From the NCBI GenBank assembly GCA_028583405.1, contig JAPTMU010000050.1, positions 380,001 through 444,000 on the forward strand: 64,000 nt of DNA. Reading direction: 5' to 3'. Shown here one piece after another: positions 12,904 to 27,358 of the stretch (the first letter of the stretch is position 1; every line of letters begins with the position of its first letter). The translations under genes were made by a program, and so were the position numbers. The notes beneath the pieces were generated by a model, which did no database searches, had not been told where the DNA came from, and saw nothing but the letters and a program-made list of their open reading frames with translations. The stretch is from Pogonophryne albipinna. Lineage: Eukaryota; Chordata; Actinopteri; Perciformes; Artedidraconidae.

Positions 12904-14282
12904 CAGGGATGCAAACTCATCAGGTATGAAAAAGGTGACAAGGATCCGAGCCCCCCGACCCCACGGAATATCGGCTTTAAAATGAGGAATAACAGATGAT
13001 TTTAGCAGTCAGAACAACTAAAGCAGCAGGTAATAATAACAGAAACGCTAAAGAGTCACATCTAATAGAAATATATAAAAGCATTTATTTTAATTTTGTA
13101 GCAGTCAGTTTATCATTTTGGCAGCACTGTTGAGCATTTTGAAAAAAAAAAAGTATTTTCATGCCTCTGTGCAAGGCTTAGTCTTTCTATCTGTATAGCC
13201 ACTGGTGTAAAGTAACTAAGTTCATAAACTCAACTAGTACTATACTTGGGTACAATTTTGAGATACTTGTACTTTATTTAAGTATTTAAATGTTTTGCTA
13301 CTTTGTTCTTCTACTCCACTACAGTTCAGAGGTAGCCTACATGGTGTACTTCTACTCCACTACATGTATTAATACCTTTAGTTACTTTACAGATCTGGAT
13401 GAATGATGTGAAATCTAATCAAGTGTTGAATCAGACTTTAGTTCCACCTGGAGTAAATCCACAAGCTACCCTGCAGTATACAAAGTCATTCAAACTAGCT
13501 GCACCTTTACCAGCTTTGAGAACACTTTCATGATCAATCATTATAAAACATATCATATATATTATTCTGAAATAAACCAATCTGCACAACGACTACTTTT
13601 ACTGTCGCTACTTTCACTATATTTTGATGATAATACTTTTATACTTTTACTTGAGTAACATTTTGAATGCAGTACTTTTACTGTAACATAGTATTCCTAC
13701 ACTCTGGTACTTCTACTTTTACTCAAGTACAACATCTGAGTACTAAAGCTAACGTTAGCAGATAGTGACAATGTGTGCTGGTTAGCTAGCTCAACGATTC
13801 CTTAAATAATATTGCGACAGAAAAAACTTTTAAGTGCACATCACGCTCTGCCGCTCCGACAGGGAGCTCTGCTCTGAACACCTGAACGGCCCGTTCTAAC
13901 AGCTGTTCACCAGCGGTCCAGTCTGTGCCACAGTGACTCCGGACCACACAGTTAATATTAACGAACGCACCCGTAGGTAATGTAGCTGCTGAAGCTAGAC
14001 CATCTTCGCGGAGCAGCAGAGCCTTATTATACATCCATGAGCAGAGCCGACGGGCAGGAAGACTCGAGCACACAGCTCGCGCTTCATTATCATATATAAA
14101 AAAAGAACACCATGCGTGTCATGATGGCACATAACAGCTCTCGGCTGCAGATTACTCCGGTTCCCAGACCCCCCCCATACCCCAATAATATTTTTATTTC
14201 AGATCTACATGAATCACACAAACGACCTATTTTAGATTCAAAGCGGCGAATTTCGCCGAAAGGTGACAAGTTTGCATCCCTG
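12904..14282. mobile_element. hAT-like non-autonomous element, 1.38 kb, ends CAGGGATGCAAACT
   Basis: Both ends carry the same 14-bp terminal inverted repeat CAGGGATGCAAACT. The left flank CTTGT (12899-12903) and the right flank CTGGT (14283-14287) agree at four of five bases, giving a likely 5-bp target duplication. CAG...CTG ends are typical of the hAT superfamily. No transposase frame is seen. It is nested in the 8-kb LTR element and itself holds a further MITE-like segment at 13200-13745. Confidence 0.7.
13200..13745. repeat. Fish MITE rich in ACTTTTACT / CTCAAGTAC motifs
   Basis: The segment opens with CACTGGTGTAAAGTAACTAAG and closes with CTTCTACTTTTACTCAAGTACA. In between are many short repeats of TACTTTTACT, CTTCTACTCCACTAC and TACTTTATTTAAGT. 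Related, more eroded pieces lie near 38873-39190, 47725-47825, 56140-56220 and 57333-57430. This is a well known dispersed teleost element; the exact family name is not assigned. Confidence 0.65.
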
Positions 14283-15520
14283 CTGGTTATCCTTTCATCA
14301 CAGAGCTGGGAAAATGGTGTATTGATTAGATTCTGATCCGTGCAAGTCCAATTTTAACTGACTTTAGTTCTAATGTTAATGTGATTTCAACCCATAAGTA
14401 ATTATTTAAATTAACTCAACATTTCACGTGATGGATTAGTGTTCCACATTTTTCCCACTGATTTGTTTTATGATTAGGCCAATGGTAAAGAGAGACATTG
14501 ATGGCCCTGTGTCCCTTTTGTTAGTACGTGGTTCCATTTTGTCTATGGCCTTGGACGGCTTCACTAAGAGTCACCCAGTTCTGCCCTGCTACAGTCCGGC
14601 TGAGTGCAGTCACAGAGATGCTATGGCTGCTCTACATGACATTAATAGTCTGGTCCGAGAATGGACACCATTTCCTGCTCCCAGAGAGAATGACGCTCTT
14701 CAAACTGAACATTACAGCCGTTGATTGATACTGTCTCACGTGGGTCTGCTCCCCCCCACCGAGCCATGAACTGAAAGCTAGACATCTGCTTTGAACACTT
14801 GGAAGCCTCATTGTCACACCAGCACCAACCCTTGGGTCAGTCAGATGAGACTAACGGCTTCACTTAGGGCATATGGGTCAGAAATATGACTCTCGTTACC
14901 ACAGAGTGGGTTGCTTGTGTTTTTAAGGCTATTCATACTGCTATGCAGAGGATGCCTGTAAGTTGGCAAACTGTTAAAAGCCCCTACTATTTTTTAATAT
15001 AGGCCTAATGTCAGGGGCCTCTTACTGTCTAATTCTGCATGCGTTCACATTATATGGACCATGTTTCCACCTGGTGAAACTAGAGGCTGCACGGAACTCA
15101 GGCTACAATACAACCATTCTGTTCTGCTCTAACGATTCAATTTATAGATTCTACATCAAAACAGTTCGTTTTTATTGTTTCCAATGATAACTTCACCTTA
15201 AGTGGGTGAATGCAAACCTGTTTTCAAATGTAAGGTTTTGAATTTGTTTGACATTTCTCAGTAATGACACCCTCAGACGCCCACTATCGTTCATGCTATG
15301 CCTTCAGTGGTAACTCCGATGTTAAGGAGGATTGAAGCTTTTCCTCCCAAATCGGCTATGCTTTCTTTTTTTTAACAAAGGTATGCATTTCCTGCATAAT
15401 ATATGTTTCTCACAATTGTTTTTTTTTGTTAGCTGCGCATAGGTGATACCGAGTCTTTTCGAGGAATGGATTATGATCTATGCCATGCTTACATGGACTC
15501 GTATGTTTTATTTCATATCT

Positions 15521-15728
15521 AACAGAAGTGACAGAAGAAAGAGATGGGAAAGTGAGAAAAGAAGGACATGGGAAAGTGAGAAAAGAAAGACATGGAGAAG
15601 TGAGGAAAGAGGGGGATGAGGAAAGAGGGAGATGAGGATGAGAGAGGGATGAGGAAGAGAGAATAGAGAGAGATGTGGAAGAGAGAATAGAGAGAAGAGG
15701 GAAGAGAGGGATAGGAAAGAGAGAAGAG
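15521..15728. repeat. Purine-rich (GA) imperfect minisatellite
   Basis: About 200 bp are almost pure A/G on the plus strand, built from variants of GGAAAGTGAGAAAAGAAGGA and GATGAGGAAGAGAGAATAGA. Such tracts can form triplex DNA. The opposite strand gives a spurious Ser/Leu/Pro-rich frame. Confidence 0.85.
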
Positions 15729-17788
15729 ATATTTGCGAGTTGCATACTGATACGGAGTCTTCTCGATTAATAGCTTATAGACAATACCATGTTTAAATAG
15801 ACTCCTACTTGTTATTACACATGTGACATATGTAAGAAAAGGGAGGGGAGAGTCAATTATATTGAGTAATTGATTTCATATTGGAACATTTATTTCAAAT
15901 GTATTTCTGATAAACTAATCTTTTATCAAACGGTAAATGGTTAATTAATATAACATTTAGAATCATAGAGAAGGGGTTATATCCACAGGGACGAGCTCAC
16001 CTTTAACTTAAAATAACATTTTGCTGCTTTGGACTGATGAGTATATGATTCTTGCATGTTAAATGACTAACACAAACCTTACATTTATGCATGTGCATGT
16101 GTCAGGAAGGCTCCCAAATAATTCTGAGGGCCCTATCCTATTTTTGTAATTGAATGATAATGTGCTAATCAATTACCTTGAGTTGTCTTCACTCAGGAAA
16201 ACATCCCTATCAAGTGATAACCCAATAACTAGGACAGCTCTGAAGGCCAAGGGTCAGAGAGAGAGGATCACACTCTCCGGCTGCGGAGAGCACCCCCAGC
16301 AAGGAGGCACGAGGTCGTTCGAGATGAGAGGATTCTAATCTTCAACTTTCTGAGGAGATGGGATGCTTCTTCATCTTTCTGCTCGGTGGGCTCAAGTAGA
16401 CAACCCTGCAGGACGAGCGAGGGCTTCAGAGGCTTCATACAAGGTTCCATGTTTCTTGGAGGAGCAGATGTCTTCCTAACCTCTCCCATCACGGGGGGGG
16501 GGGCATCCGGATGTGCCACTTGGAATAGGCAGTTGCACTGCTCTCAAGCAGAAGGAATGCAGGCAGATGAGCCTCAATTTCACTGGGGGATCAGCTACAG
16601 GGCTCACTGATTGAGCCACACAAAAGCAGAGCAATTGGGGGGGATTGAGATATGGCACTCTGATGAAGAAGAGTTTTGAGCCAATCAGCACCTTAGTGCT
16701 AATCTATACAGTATCAGGATGCCTTTACACACCAGACATTCTGTGTCATAAAGAGAGGAGGAGAACGAGTCAGGAGGACAGGTTCTTCCAGCTCTTGTAC
16801 AAAGATAACATTTGAATTGAATGACCCGATGTTTACAGATGTACAATTAATGATAGTTCTTATATTTCCGATGAAATAGTGGTGATAAATATATTTTGTC
16901 AGATCAGATTACACTTTCACACTAAACAAAATAAATTAATTGATATTTTCAGATTATAAGGTATTGAACAATAAGGTATTTCTAATATTATAACAGATAA
17001 TGTTACTATCCTTAATTGTCCAGCAATCAGGCTTAACAACACTACTCTTCAATGTATTACCCATGCACAGAAAGACCTACAATGATGTTTCAAGTTTTAA
17101 ATATTTAAACCTTCCTTTCCAGGTTTTACAAAAGTCTTTGAATATTTGCCTAACTTTTCCTTTTCAGATTGTTAAACGTTTTGAGAATTGTTTAATTTTC
17201 CTTTCAGATTTTGAACAATGTACTTGATTAAAATGATGGTATTGATTTCATTAAAACTGAGTGCCTTACCCTTGATTTAATATGTAATGATGTAAACGTA
17301 AAGTAATCCTAAATTGAGGACACTGTAATTTTGCAGATTACAAATTGATCAAATCACCACTGTGAATTGTATACCTTAACTGTGATTTTATACCTCAGCT
17401 GGATCAGTTATGATCCTATGTTTTAAATACATTTGACTAGTGATTGCCTTAAACTAAATCTTTAAACTGCAAGCTGGTTTTGATTTTATAGTTTGATAAG
17501 TGAAATCAGCTAATGATGTTTTTGCTATTATGCATCTGTGTTTTATTTGCGTTCATTATTGTGCTTTTGACAACAGATGATCCAAACATTGATGAGAGAT
17601 GATTTTCTATTGTGATTGTCTGTGTCAATCATTGTGGTTGAATGTTTCAGTCTTATTCTACTTTGTGATGTAAATTGATGTACGGTGAGACCACACTCAA
17701 CTCTGAAGACGCCTATTGATTTAAGTATTGACCAAATTATTATTAGACTAATGTTTTCAGGTTATCATAAATGATAAAAAGAGTGGAC

Positions 17789-18235
17789 TGTGAGGGATTA
17801 ATTTTGTCTTTACTTAAGATATTTGACCTTTCGGCCTGTTGACGGCCGAAGTCTGTTATCTGTCTTAAGGAATGGGAAGTTTCACCTATTGCTGACATTA
17901 TCAGTTTTATGACCGGTCAACTCTCGGTCACAAGAGCCATAAAGTCAGATAAGTGATTCAGTGTCTCCAGGTGCTCACGGATACCTTCCCCCAATATGTG
18001 GGTTGACTCTCTGTAAACTAGTTAAAAGGTCTGCCAAGATGAGACGGGATCAGAATTGACATGACAACGCACCCGTGCAGTCAGAACCTTTGGCTGCTGT
18101 GACTTGTGATATGAATTCTCCGGCCGATGCTTGTATTAAACTACCAGTGTTTGACATCAGAACTCCTGCTCGTCCTGTGTCTCCTTCATGAGTCGGTGAC
18201 TCCCACTGCATTGCTACACAGAAGTTTCCCTTACA
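17789..18235 (+). repeat. 3' LTR of the 8-kb LTR element
   Basis: This 447-bp copy begins TGTGAGGGATTAATTTTG and ends AAGTTTCCCTTACA, followed directly by GCATG, the target duplication shared with the left edge. It keeps a segment near 18141-18160 (CCAGTGTTTGACATC) that the left LTR lacks, while the left copy has 12 extra bases elsewhere. So the two LTRs differ by indels as well as a few substitutions. Confidence 0.88.
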
Positions 18236-18758
18236 GCATGTTTGCGGTAATGTTACACATTTACATTTTTCATGCTTGAGACAAGTTCTATGCATGAAAA
18301 TGAGTAGCCAGAACTCATAAGAAAGCATCAAAATGGAGCTTGTTTGCAAAGAAATGTATCCAGAATGTTTGAGTTGTTACTTCTATATTGCTCTGCTGGA
18401 CCGAAACCAAGTCAACATATCAGTAATGTCCCGTAAAAGTGCGTTGTTGGTTTCAGGTAAGTGAAATTCAAGACGGTACATAAAGATAGGAGATTGATTC
18501 TAATTAATCAGCAAGAGCAATTCAGTGATGTGCCCACGCAACCTATTATTTGACCTTGGGCACGCCCTAACAAATCAAATGCCCCCACATGGATTAAGTC
18601 CTGCTGCCGGGTCTGATCAGGACTTTTTAAATCCTCTGTATACACATACAAATGCCACAAGCATGAGGGCAATGTGATGTGCAGCTGCAACAGTTGGTGG
18701 AAGAAATGCACCATAGAAAATCTCATACATATAAAGAGATGTGCCGTTAACACTGTGG

Positions 18759-20192
18759 CAGTGTGAGAAAAAGTTTTTAGAGAGTACTTGTCCATGGACA
18801 AGTGAGTTTGGCAATTTACTTGTCCGAATACATTTTTCATTGGGGCCACTGGAATTCTTCTTCGTCATCGTATTTTACATTTTCCCACGGTTTTTACGAC
18901 ACCGCTAACGTAAGTGAGCGGTAAGATTTTACTGCATCACACATAGGGTTGGGCATGGGTTGGGTATCGTTTGGATTTTAACGATTCCAGTTCTGCTTTT
19001 CGATTCCGGTTATTTTTGGTTCTCGATTCCGGTTCTTTGAGAGGGTAAAAATAAGTCCCATGACAAACTGGGAGAAAAATATATTTATGAAAACATTAAG
19101 TCAAATCTGTATTCCTATTTACAAATCACTTCATACTGTTTAATTTCTTACGGTTATTGAATACAATTATATAAAAATAATCTCTGCATTGTTTAGTTAG
19201 TTCTAAGTGGTGCAGTTTGAGAATGTACAATTGGCCCAGTCTCCTCTGATGTTACACTGCAACCTGCCTGTGAGACAGAGTCCAACCACACATGTCCAAC
19301 ACATAGGCCTAATAATAATAATACATTATATTTATAGCCTATAGGCCTAGCGCTTTTCTACAACTCAAAGACGCTTGCACGCTTACACATGTCCTGCAAT
19401 ACACATGCTGCAGCTGCCCAGCTGCTCACTGTTTGTAAAAGTAAATAAATAGTATTTTCATTTCAATAATGTACTTTCTATACCCTGCTTCATAAACAAT
19501 ACTGACATCCCTGTGCTCCTCCGAGTCTGGGGGTCCGGGGATGTGAGGACAGCGCGAGGACACAGACAGGGAGGCTGCTTCACTTCATAAAGGAAATGGC
19601 GGTCAATATTAACAACACAGGAGCTAAAACGCTTAATAACCTTCATTACGTGTTAGAGAAAGAACATAAGAAAGTTTGACAAAGATGAGGCTGTTAAACG
19701 GGCAGCGGATCCGCTGTGTGTAGAAAGAGAGAGAGAGACGCTGAGCTGCACCATGCAGCGATCAGCTGATACGGAGCATAGAGAGCTGCGGTCCGCGGGG
19801 CTCGGCCTCGCCTCCTGTCCTCACAACTCCTATTAATCCCGGTACCGGACAATTGTTATTTGTTCCTACTCGGAACCGAGTTTTGCTTCCCAACCCTGCC
19901 ACTGTGCTACACTTCCGCCCGCCCCCGTCTAACTGTACAGAAAGCGGCGAGATGCATTTCCTTAGGAATAGACAAGCAGAACCGAAACGAACACTTCTAA
20001 ACAAACAATGGCGGACACGTACAATTTGCGAATGAGTTCTGCCTTTTGTAAACTGAATGTATCAATAATTTGTCAATAAATCAGGCCGAAAAACGTCACT
20101 TGTCCGCCGGACAAGTCAATTGAAAGATCTACTTGTCCGATATTGTAAATAACACGTCCCGGACGGTGGGATGTGTACTTTTTCGCACACTG
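18759..20192. mobile_element. hAT-like element, 1.43 kb, ends CAGTGTG(A/C)GAAAAAGT, TGTGG target repeat
   Basis: The terminal inverted repeats agree over 15 of 16 bases and are flanked by a perfect 5-bp direct repeat TGTGG (18754-18758 and 20193-20197). Subterminal palindromes built from ACTTGTCC and GGACAAGT occur near both ends (18786-18803 and 20098-20116), with another ACTTGTCCGA beside each. No transposase frame is present. A second element (18946-19897) is nested inside. Confidence 0.75.
18946..19897. mobile_element. Nested MITE-like element, ends GGGTTGGG...CCCAACCC
   Basis: The left end reads GGGTTGGGCATGGGTTGGG, followed by CGATTCC repeats. The right end reads CGGAACCGAGTTTTGCTTCCCAACCC. 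Short inverted ends and CGATTCC/GGAACCG subterminal blocks match a frequent fish non-autonomous DNA element. Its target duplication is not clear. It lies wholly within the 18759-20192 element, so it inserted later. Confidence 0.55.
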
Positions 20193-20885
20193 TGTGGTAG
20201 CTGTCACTTCCTTCGAATGGGTCCTTAGGGCAACGCTGCAAAGAGATGAGCAGGACTGATTATATTGGAGCGGTTTGAATAACAAATGTGATCTGTAAAG
20301 AGTCTTAGTAGCTAAATATAGACATTATTTCTGTCTGCTTCTTTTCTTAAGAAAAACTAACTGTTAAGGCTTTGTCTTCTTTGTGCAGCACTTGAATTCA
20401 AGCACTCAGACTGTTAAATGCCACAGTAAAGCGTAATGCTAAAATAGACAACAAATAAACTCTCTGTTTTAGATACACATATTAATATGCAGAATAGAGT
20501 GTTTTTTTTTTTTTAATGGTGTTGCTTTCTTGTACAATGCATTTTTTAGATCATTCAAATGATGTTTTTGCCAAAACGCAGACATGTGGGTATGGATCTC
20601 TGTCTTATGAAACCGGTGAAGCATATATGAATAAATAATGGCATCTAATGCACAAATCACCGCATTGATTGGGATATCAATTCCTGCTTATGTTTTATGT
20701 GATCCTCCATTGTTTATTTCATTGAACAGATAAAGACCCAGGTGGAGGTGGCTGGTTTTATTTAGCTGCTGCAACACATGCAGCACCGACATTGAGCCAC
20801 CACTAATTCTATAAACAGTAGCCAATGGGATCAAAGCAGAGCTAGGTAACAAAGGCAGATTTCAACAGTACCAAACGCTACAACA

Positions 20886-21567
20886 TAGTGCTGGCCGATC
20901 ATTTGATATGATAAATTGTTGTCTTTCAGTCAAATAAGTCTATATCAAAATAAAATCATATACAGTATGTAGATACTACGTTACACTGTGACATCTTCCA
21001 AGTGAAAAATAAGCAGCGATAACTTTCCAAGAAGGACCGATGGGATTTAGGGAATCTTATTTGAAGTTTTATTTTTACATCACACTTTACATTAACACTC
21101 AGTTCATTGCTATTCACAAATTGGACTCCAACACTTGTCCAAAGCTTCTTTACTCCAAAATGCAATAGTGCTCCAGATATAATAATGGTGAAAAATATAA
21201 GTGAAGGTCCCCTCGAAACCCAAATGTTGGTTCAAATCAATTGTGAGTAGTGGTTCCTGCTTTCTTTCACAAACATATTTCATTCATAGGAACCCTAGTG
21301 TAGGGAAAATCTAACTATTGTCTTAATTTGTCTCATCCCTTTCTTTGTGTGCTTGCATGTAGTATTTATTTTCTTTATGATTTCTCTTCAAACTATTATG
21401 TTCATGTTATACTTAAGTTTTTGATTACATTAGAAAATACAAATTATTTGTCAAGAAGACTATTTTTGGATTACCAAACAACACGCTACATCATGATATA
21501 TATTGTAACCGAAATATGAAATGACCTATATTGGGATAGAAGATTGTGGCTATAACGCCCAGCCCTA
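20886..21567. mobile_element. Eroded MITE, ends TAGTGCTGGCCGAT...CGCCCAGCCCTA
   Basis: The two ends are imperfect inverted copies of the fish TAGGGCTGGGCGATAT-type terminus. The body is AT-rich, with TATATTGGGATAGAAG near the right end. It has no coding capacity, and is old, judging by mismatches in the ends. Confidence 0.5.
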
Positions 21568-22063
21568 CTTCAATATCGTCTTGGCATAATGCAATACCAA
21601 TAGATGCTCGTGCCTAAAGGTTGTGATCTTCCAGCAAATCATGTCAGAGCCGTTGCTGTTGTTCTATTATCCACATGTCAGAGGACTCATGGAGCTGATT
21701 GACACACAGCTGGCTGAGCCCCTCCGTCATTACAAACAATCATATCATGATGGATTAGCTTGCTCTAACATTAACCCCCCCTCTTCTGCTCCACCACAAA
21801 TAGCCTGTTAATGTGTACAGGTCATTACAGTTGGGGTGGGGTCTGGACTTTGGCCTTGAGCGGTACTGTACAACTTAAAGAACACACACACACCAATGTA
21901 CACCAAGAACACACACCTTGCTGAAGTGTTTTACGTGAGAGATAGTCCCGGCAAGGCTCTAAATGAATAATGACACCACCGGGGCACGATCCCCCTAGTG
22001 GATTATTTCCTCTCCTCCACCCAGACAAACATATGGGTGGAGCAACTGCTTTAACGTACAAAT

Positions 22064-22107
22064 ATTTTCATGCTCGCACGCCATTATTTTCATGCTCGCA
22101 CGCCATT
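22064..22107. repeat. Perfect 22-bp tandem duplication
   Basis: A 22-bp unit (22064-22085) that begins ATTTTCATGCTCGCACG is immediately repeated without change at 22086-22107. It contains two CpG-bearing CTCGCACG blocks in otherwise AT-rich DNA. Confidence 0.9.
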
Positions 22108-24088
22108 AAGATTTGAAAAAAAGGAAATGTAAGACCCTCTGATTCATAGATATAGCATACAGTGATATAGACACTATAAATGATCATTGTTTCCATTCCA
22201 CATGCTGTCAAGTTCTGATAAAGAATAAAGGGGAACATGTATGGGGGAGTGAGAAATCATAAAAGGGTCCTTTGATTGCCTTTGATGCCAAAAAGAGAGC
22301 AGCGGATCAATGAGCTTTCCAAAGAGCTCATGTGACCAGCAATTAAAAGAAGACAAAGAAAAAGCTAGAAGTGTCTCGTCTTTGTGGTTTGTGTGTGTGT
22401 CCTTGATGACTGCCTGCTGGCACAGGGACACCAACACACTCCTCCTCACACATTCTCAGCTTTGACCTTGCCTGGTTTCACTACATGAATAGAGAAGAGG
22501 GACTTTGAAGAATCCATTTCCCACAAGGCCGGCTTCTCTGATGGAGTCTGTGATGTCACGACATGAGGTGTCGGGTCGGGCCCAATTGTTTTTATCACGG
22601 AATGATGGCTAATTATTTTTACGTTTAAGTTCCTTTATCCTTCATAATTTAGTCTATACAATCTGACAAAGTGAGAAGTGCTTTTCACAAGTTCCCACCA
22701 TAGACTGGCGTTTTGTAAGCAGCTTATTGTGTCTGACAAAGAGTTGTTTACAAGAAGCAAGGAAATCCTACCTTTACGCTTAAAAAGCTGTGAACAACAG
22801 CAACATGTTGGTATTTTATACTCAGTGAATGGCTTGTACCATTTGTTTAATCAACTCACTGTTAAAGCTTAACATAGGGATCCATTTCTCACTCATGAAC
22901 ACGTCAACGTGGAGAGAGGACTCAGGGATAGAACCGCCAACCCGAGCATTAATGGACGGTTTATTTTGAATGCTACAATCACTTCCCCATGTTATAAACG
23001 TACCATCAAGCATCCCAGGGACATCATGAAGATTCAGTCAACCCCTCATATATTTACAACTGTCCGCCTTGATGCTGTTTTCATATAAAATATCCGGTGT
23101 AGAGCTTTGTTTCTGCAAATGAAATGTACATCTGAAGCAGCATAGATTCCGTTCTGAGCCCCACCAAAGCCACTGCAATTTTGGTGAATTTTAACAAAAA
23201 GAAAACTGAATTTTTAAATGAATTACAAAGTCCACAAAAGTCTTAGTTTCAAGCGAATCACCTCTTCGTTTAAAAGTGTTTATCAAAAGCTCTAATCCTG
23301 CGACAACTTGCCGCAGATGTAGCTGATGTCTCCAGAAGTACCTATCGAGACAGGACCAGGTGGAAATTGAGTGTCTCTTGGACGCTTTTGCTCACATATT
23401 GACACCATGTATAGTCTTACAGAATCATTAGGATCAGTCAGTTTGGTTATACTCAATTTATAGGAAAAGTTTGACTGTGGGAACGCCATATTTGGGAACG
23501 CCAGTGCACACCAACCAGAGGAACAAAATAGACTCATTCACTTAACTACTCAAATGGCCAACAAATCAGTTGTATCCCCTTTGTCAGGAAGATGAACATA
23601 ATATGTCTCTTTCACAAATACTCAAAAGGCATGGGATCGGATCGGTAACAGCAAATAACTTTTATCAAAGGGCCTAAAAGACTCTGAAATAATTTCTTGA
23701 ACATCTTGAAAAAGAGTAACCTAAGACACCTGTAGCACATAACAGATCTCCATTACTGACATTATTGACTTATCCCTTATCATCTCCAAGTCCCCAAAAA
23801 CGTGTTTCATAATAAGAGAAGAGTGATATTATGTTGGCATGTGACCTTTAAGGTTATTTCTCCAGGATGGAGAACATTAGTCAACAATCTCCCGCAGTAA
23901 TAAAGCCTCTTGAGTATGTTCATTAACTGATCAGTGTTCATTCCATGCGAGATCACTGTAGCAACCAAAATAGACATTGTGTAATGGAAAAGGCTCTGTG
24001 TGTGTGAGCCCTCTCCCTGTGGTGCTGAGTCAATATTTCAGAGGAAGTAGGACCCCCGGGGGACATACTTATCTATTGACTCCTTCAG

Positions 24089-24389
<301 letters not shown>

Positions 24390-27358
24390 GTTCAGCCAAG
24401 TACAGGTTGCTTCATCATTTGGTGTCTGACCTGTGAGCCGAGTCTACAATAAAACAACACAAAGTCCTCCAGCTTCTGTGAGTGTAGCAGGCTGAGAATC
24501 TGACGTGACATGAGATGCTTTTTTGTAAAAAAAAAAAAAAAAAAATCTCCATCGTTCTGAGCAATGGATTTCTACAGACTGAGGTTACAGTGATGGCCGT
24601 CGGTTCTCCTCGACTCATTTTTCTATATAAACCTGCTTTATTAAACTCATTTTTTTTATTAACTGCTCTCAGCTTAGCGTTTTTTTTGGATATGTGTATG
24701 TTGTCAAGCTTGAACTTTACTCTTAGTGATGACATTGAAAACTAAAATGAAGTCAACATGGTACAATGAACTGAATTTGTGTTGCTGTATCAGAATGTGC
24801 ATTCACAAGTACATTTTAGCAAGCTAGAAAGTGGAAAGTTCTGGCTGAACCATCAGAAGCATCTGGGGGTTTAGATCGTTGCCCAGGAGCCGGGGATTGT
24901 ACCACCACCAATTCTGCTACAGTATGAATGGACGACGCACTACTTCTACAAATTAAGGCAATGTCAGACTGAATACAGGTACTCAAACTACAAATGAGAA
25001 ACATACTGTATATATATATATATATATCTCATTGAGTGTCCTTATCTTAAGTGTTTAATGATGTAATTGTTTCTGGGCATCTATAACGACCTGTTTTACC
25101 CACAAGTAATACAATCTCAAGAATATTTTTAATATTTTGAATTGAATTATAAGTAAATCTGATTGACAATTGATTGATCATTTGTTCAATAAAATGTCAG
25201 ATAACAGTGAAGAAATACTATAAATCATCCTTAAGCAACGAGTAAAGTCATAACACTGCTTTTTATCATCCGCCCAATAGTCCAAAAAAACATTTAAATG
25301 AATACAAGTTGTTGCTAAATTCAGCTCCAAATCTATCAATCTGTTAACCGTGTACTGTAGATAGCTTTGTAATGTATTTGTTGTAAGGTTTGTTTATCAT
25401 GTGACCACAGGTTTTCTCCAAAACTAGGACACAGCAAACTACGTGAGAAGCAGAAAAGAACAATTAGCAGAAAAAGGAACCTAGAAACCGTTAACCTTTG
25501 TCACTAAACACGAAACCCTGCTGGATTTCAGGAGCAACATTTACAAGGAAATAAACCCTCAACAGTTCAGGTTTTGGTTTCCTGGTTGATGTTATTGTTT
25601 TTGTTCAGGCAGAGTTTTGCGTGGAGTCTGTTCTGGCGGTAGATTACCCGTTCACAGCTTTTAATATGTCAAGAATAATTTCCTTCCCTCTGTTTCGTTT
25701 AATCATTTATTAAACAACACACAGATATTCCCGTGGGTCAGGTGACCTTCCAGTGTGTTTCTCTGCCCTCCTGCTCTTCCTCACCAGCCTGCGAGCCAGC
25801 TTGTTTGTTGACATGAAACATCGGCGACAAAAGGCAGACGGGGGAGAGCGATGAGTCTGTACGGGAAAGGAATGCCACACGCATACCGCCCACTCACTAA
25901 ACACAACCGGCCGGCCACATGTCAGCAGCACTGACCAGCCACCGACTGCAAAACGTGCACGATGTGCGGGGATGAAACAAAACCGCATGGCTGCAAATAT
26001 GCACGCTCATACACATACACATACACACACACATTTGATACAGTTTTTGTGTGGCACAGATCGAGCTCTTCCAACCTGTTTTTCCAGCTCAAACCAAGAC
26101 CAGTACAGAAAGACCTACACTGGTCTTAGGGCCAACTGAATACAAACGGATATATTTTGCTTGTCAGGACCATTTCTGATTGAGTTATGAACAAAACTTA
26201 ATTCCTGCATATCATGAAATTGTTCTGAACATGTTTGGCTTCAGCAGAGGCAGTGACAAAGGCTGAATTCAGATCTTGAATAGCACTATTGCATACAAAA
26301 AATAATCACGCGGTAAAGGGCAAGCTTCCAAAGAGTATCCGGGAGGAGATCAATTATTAACCAAGTTTGTAGGTTTTATTAGGCAGTGCACAGTAACTTA
26401 TATTGGAGCCAGGATTGTATTACTCTGGGAGTCTATGTCCGCAACTAAGGATTATTCTCATTTTCGGAAATCTGTACAATATTTTCTGGCTAATTTGAAA
26501 AATGGTTATCTTGTTTTGGCCGACATATACATAAACCTGAAGATATTCAGTTGAAATTGTATTGTTGATGAATAAAGCATTGGAAAAGCTGCCACCCGGA
26601 ATTGGTTGCATTTTTTATTAACAACTTCAACAACTAGTCTATTATTAAATCTTTACTCTTCCATCTTGGTGGACTAATTGTAATAGCTTGTGTTTTGGTA
26701 TATGTCAATAAAATAAATTTGATGGCCATTTTTCAAAGTCGTCTTGTGATCATTTGTAGAAATACTAATTAATATAGAAATATAATCACCATCATGGTCA
26801 ATAATGAAAATAAACATTAGTTGCTGTTTGTTAGTCTGTAGATTTTCAAAGTGTGTATATTTTGGGGGTGAAAATCATATGCAGGATATTTTTGGATATG
26901 GCATTAAAAAAACAACCCATTAAAACCAAAATAATCTGACCCTTCAACCTGATCTCTTTACTCTTTTTTGAACATGAGGGAAATCCCACTATCAAGTTTT
27001 TTATTAGTCCGTGTGTATGTAATGTGACGTGTAGCAAAACCTCAGTTCAAACAAATAGACAAGACAGCAGCGTTTCTTGTGTTTGCAACATCAAGTAATT
27101 TGTGCTGAGCTGCTCGTTCTTCATGCTGACTGATATCATTATAGCTCAAACGTCTGGAAGTGTTGGTGTGACACACAGACAAGCACACACACAAAAAGTT
27201 GAAGTGAATAGGACTGCAGCTGCACCGTCAGCACCTCGAGCTACAACGGCATGACAGGAAAGGAGTGAGAAGCAGCAGGCGGCTGATAAGAACACAGAGA
27301 ATCAGAGAGAAGAAATTCTGCTACTGATTTCCAGCCGCTGATAATATGAGTGTAAAGG

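Noticed and set aside
14470..14724. Two overlapping plus-strand frames inside the 8-kb LTR element, considered as gag/env remains
   Set aside because: No capsid, zinc-knuckle, protease or Env motif could be seen in either frame.
22064..22107. Two repeat units considered as a CRISPR-like array
   Set aside because: A simple head-to-tail duplication without spacers, in a vertebrate intron.
24415..24745. Region with TCTATATAAACC and TTATTAAACTCA, considered as a solo LTR
   Set aside because: No TG...CA pair of ends or target duplication could be located.
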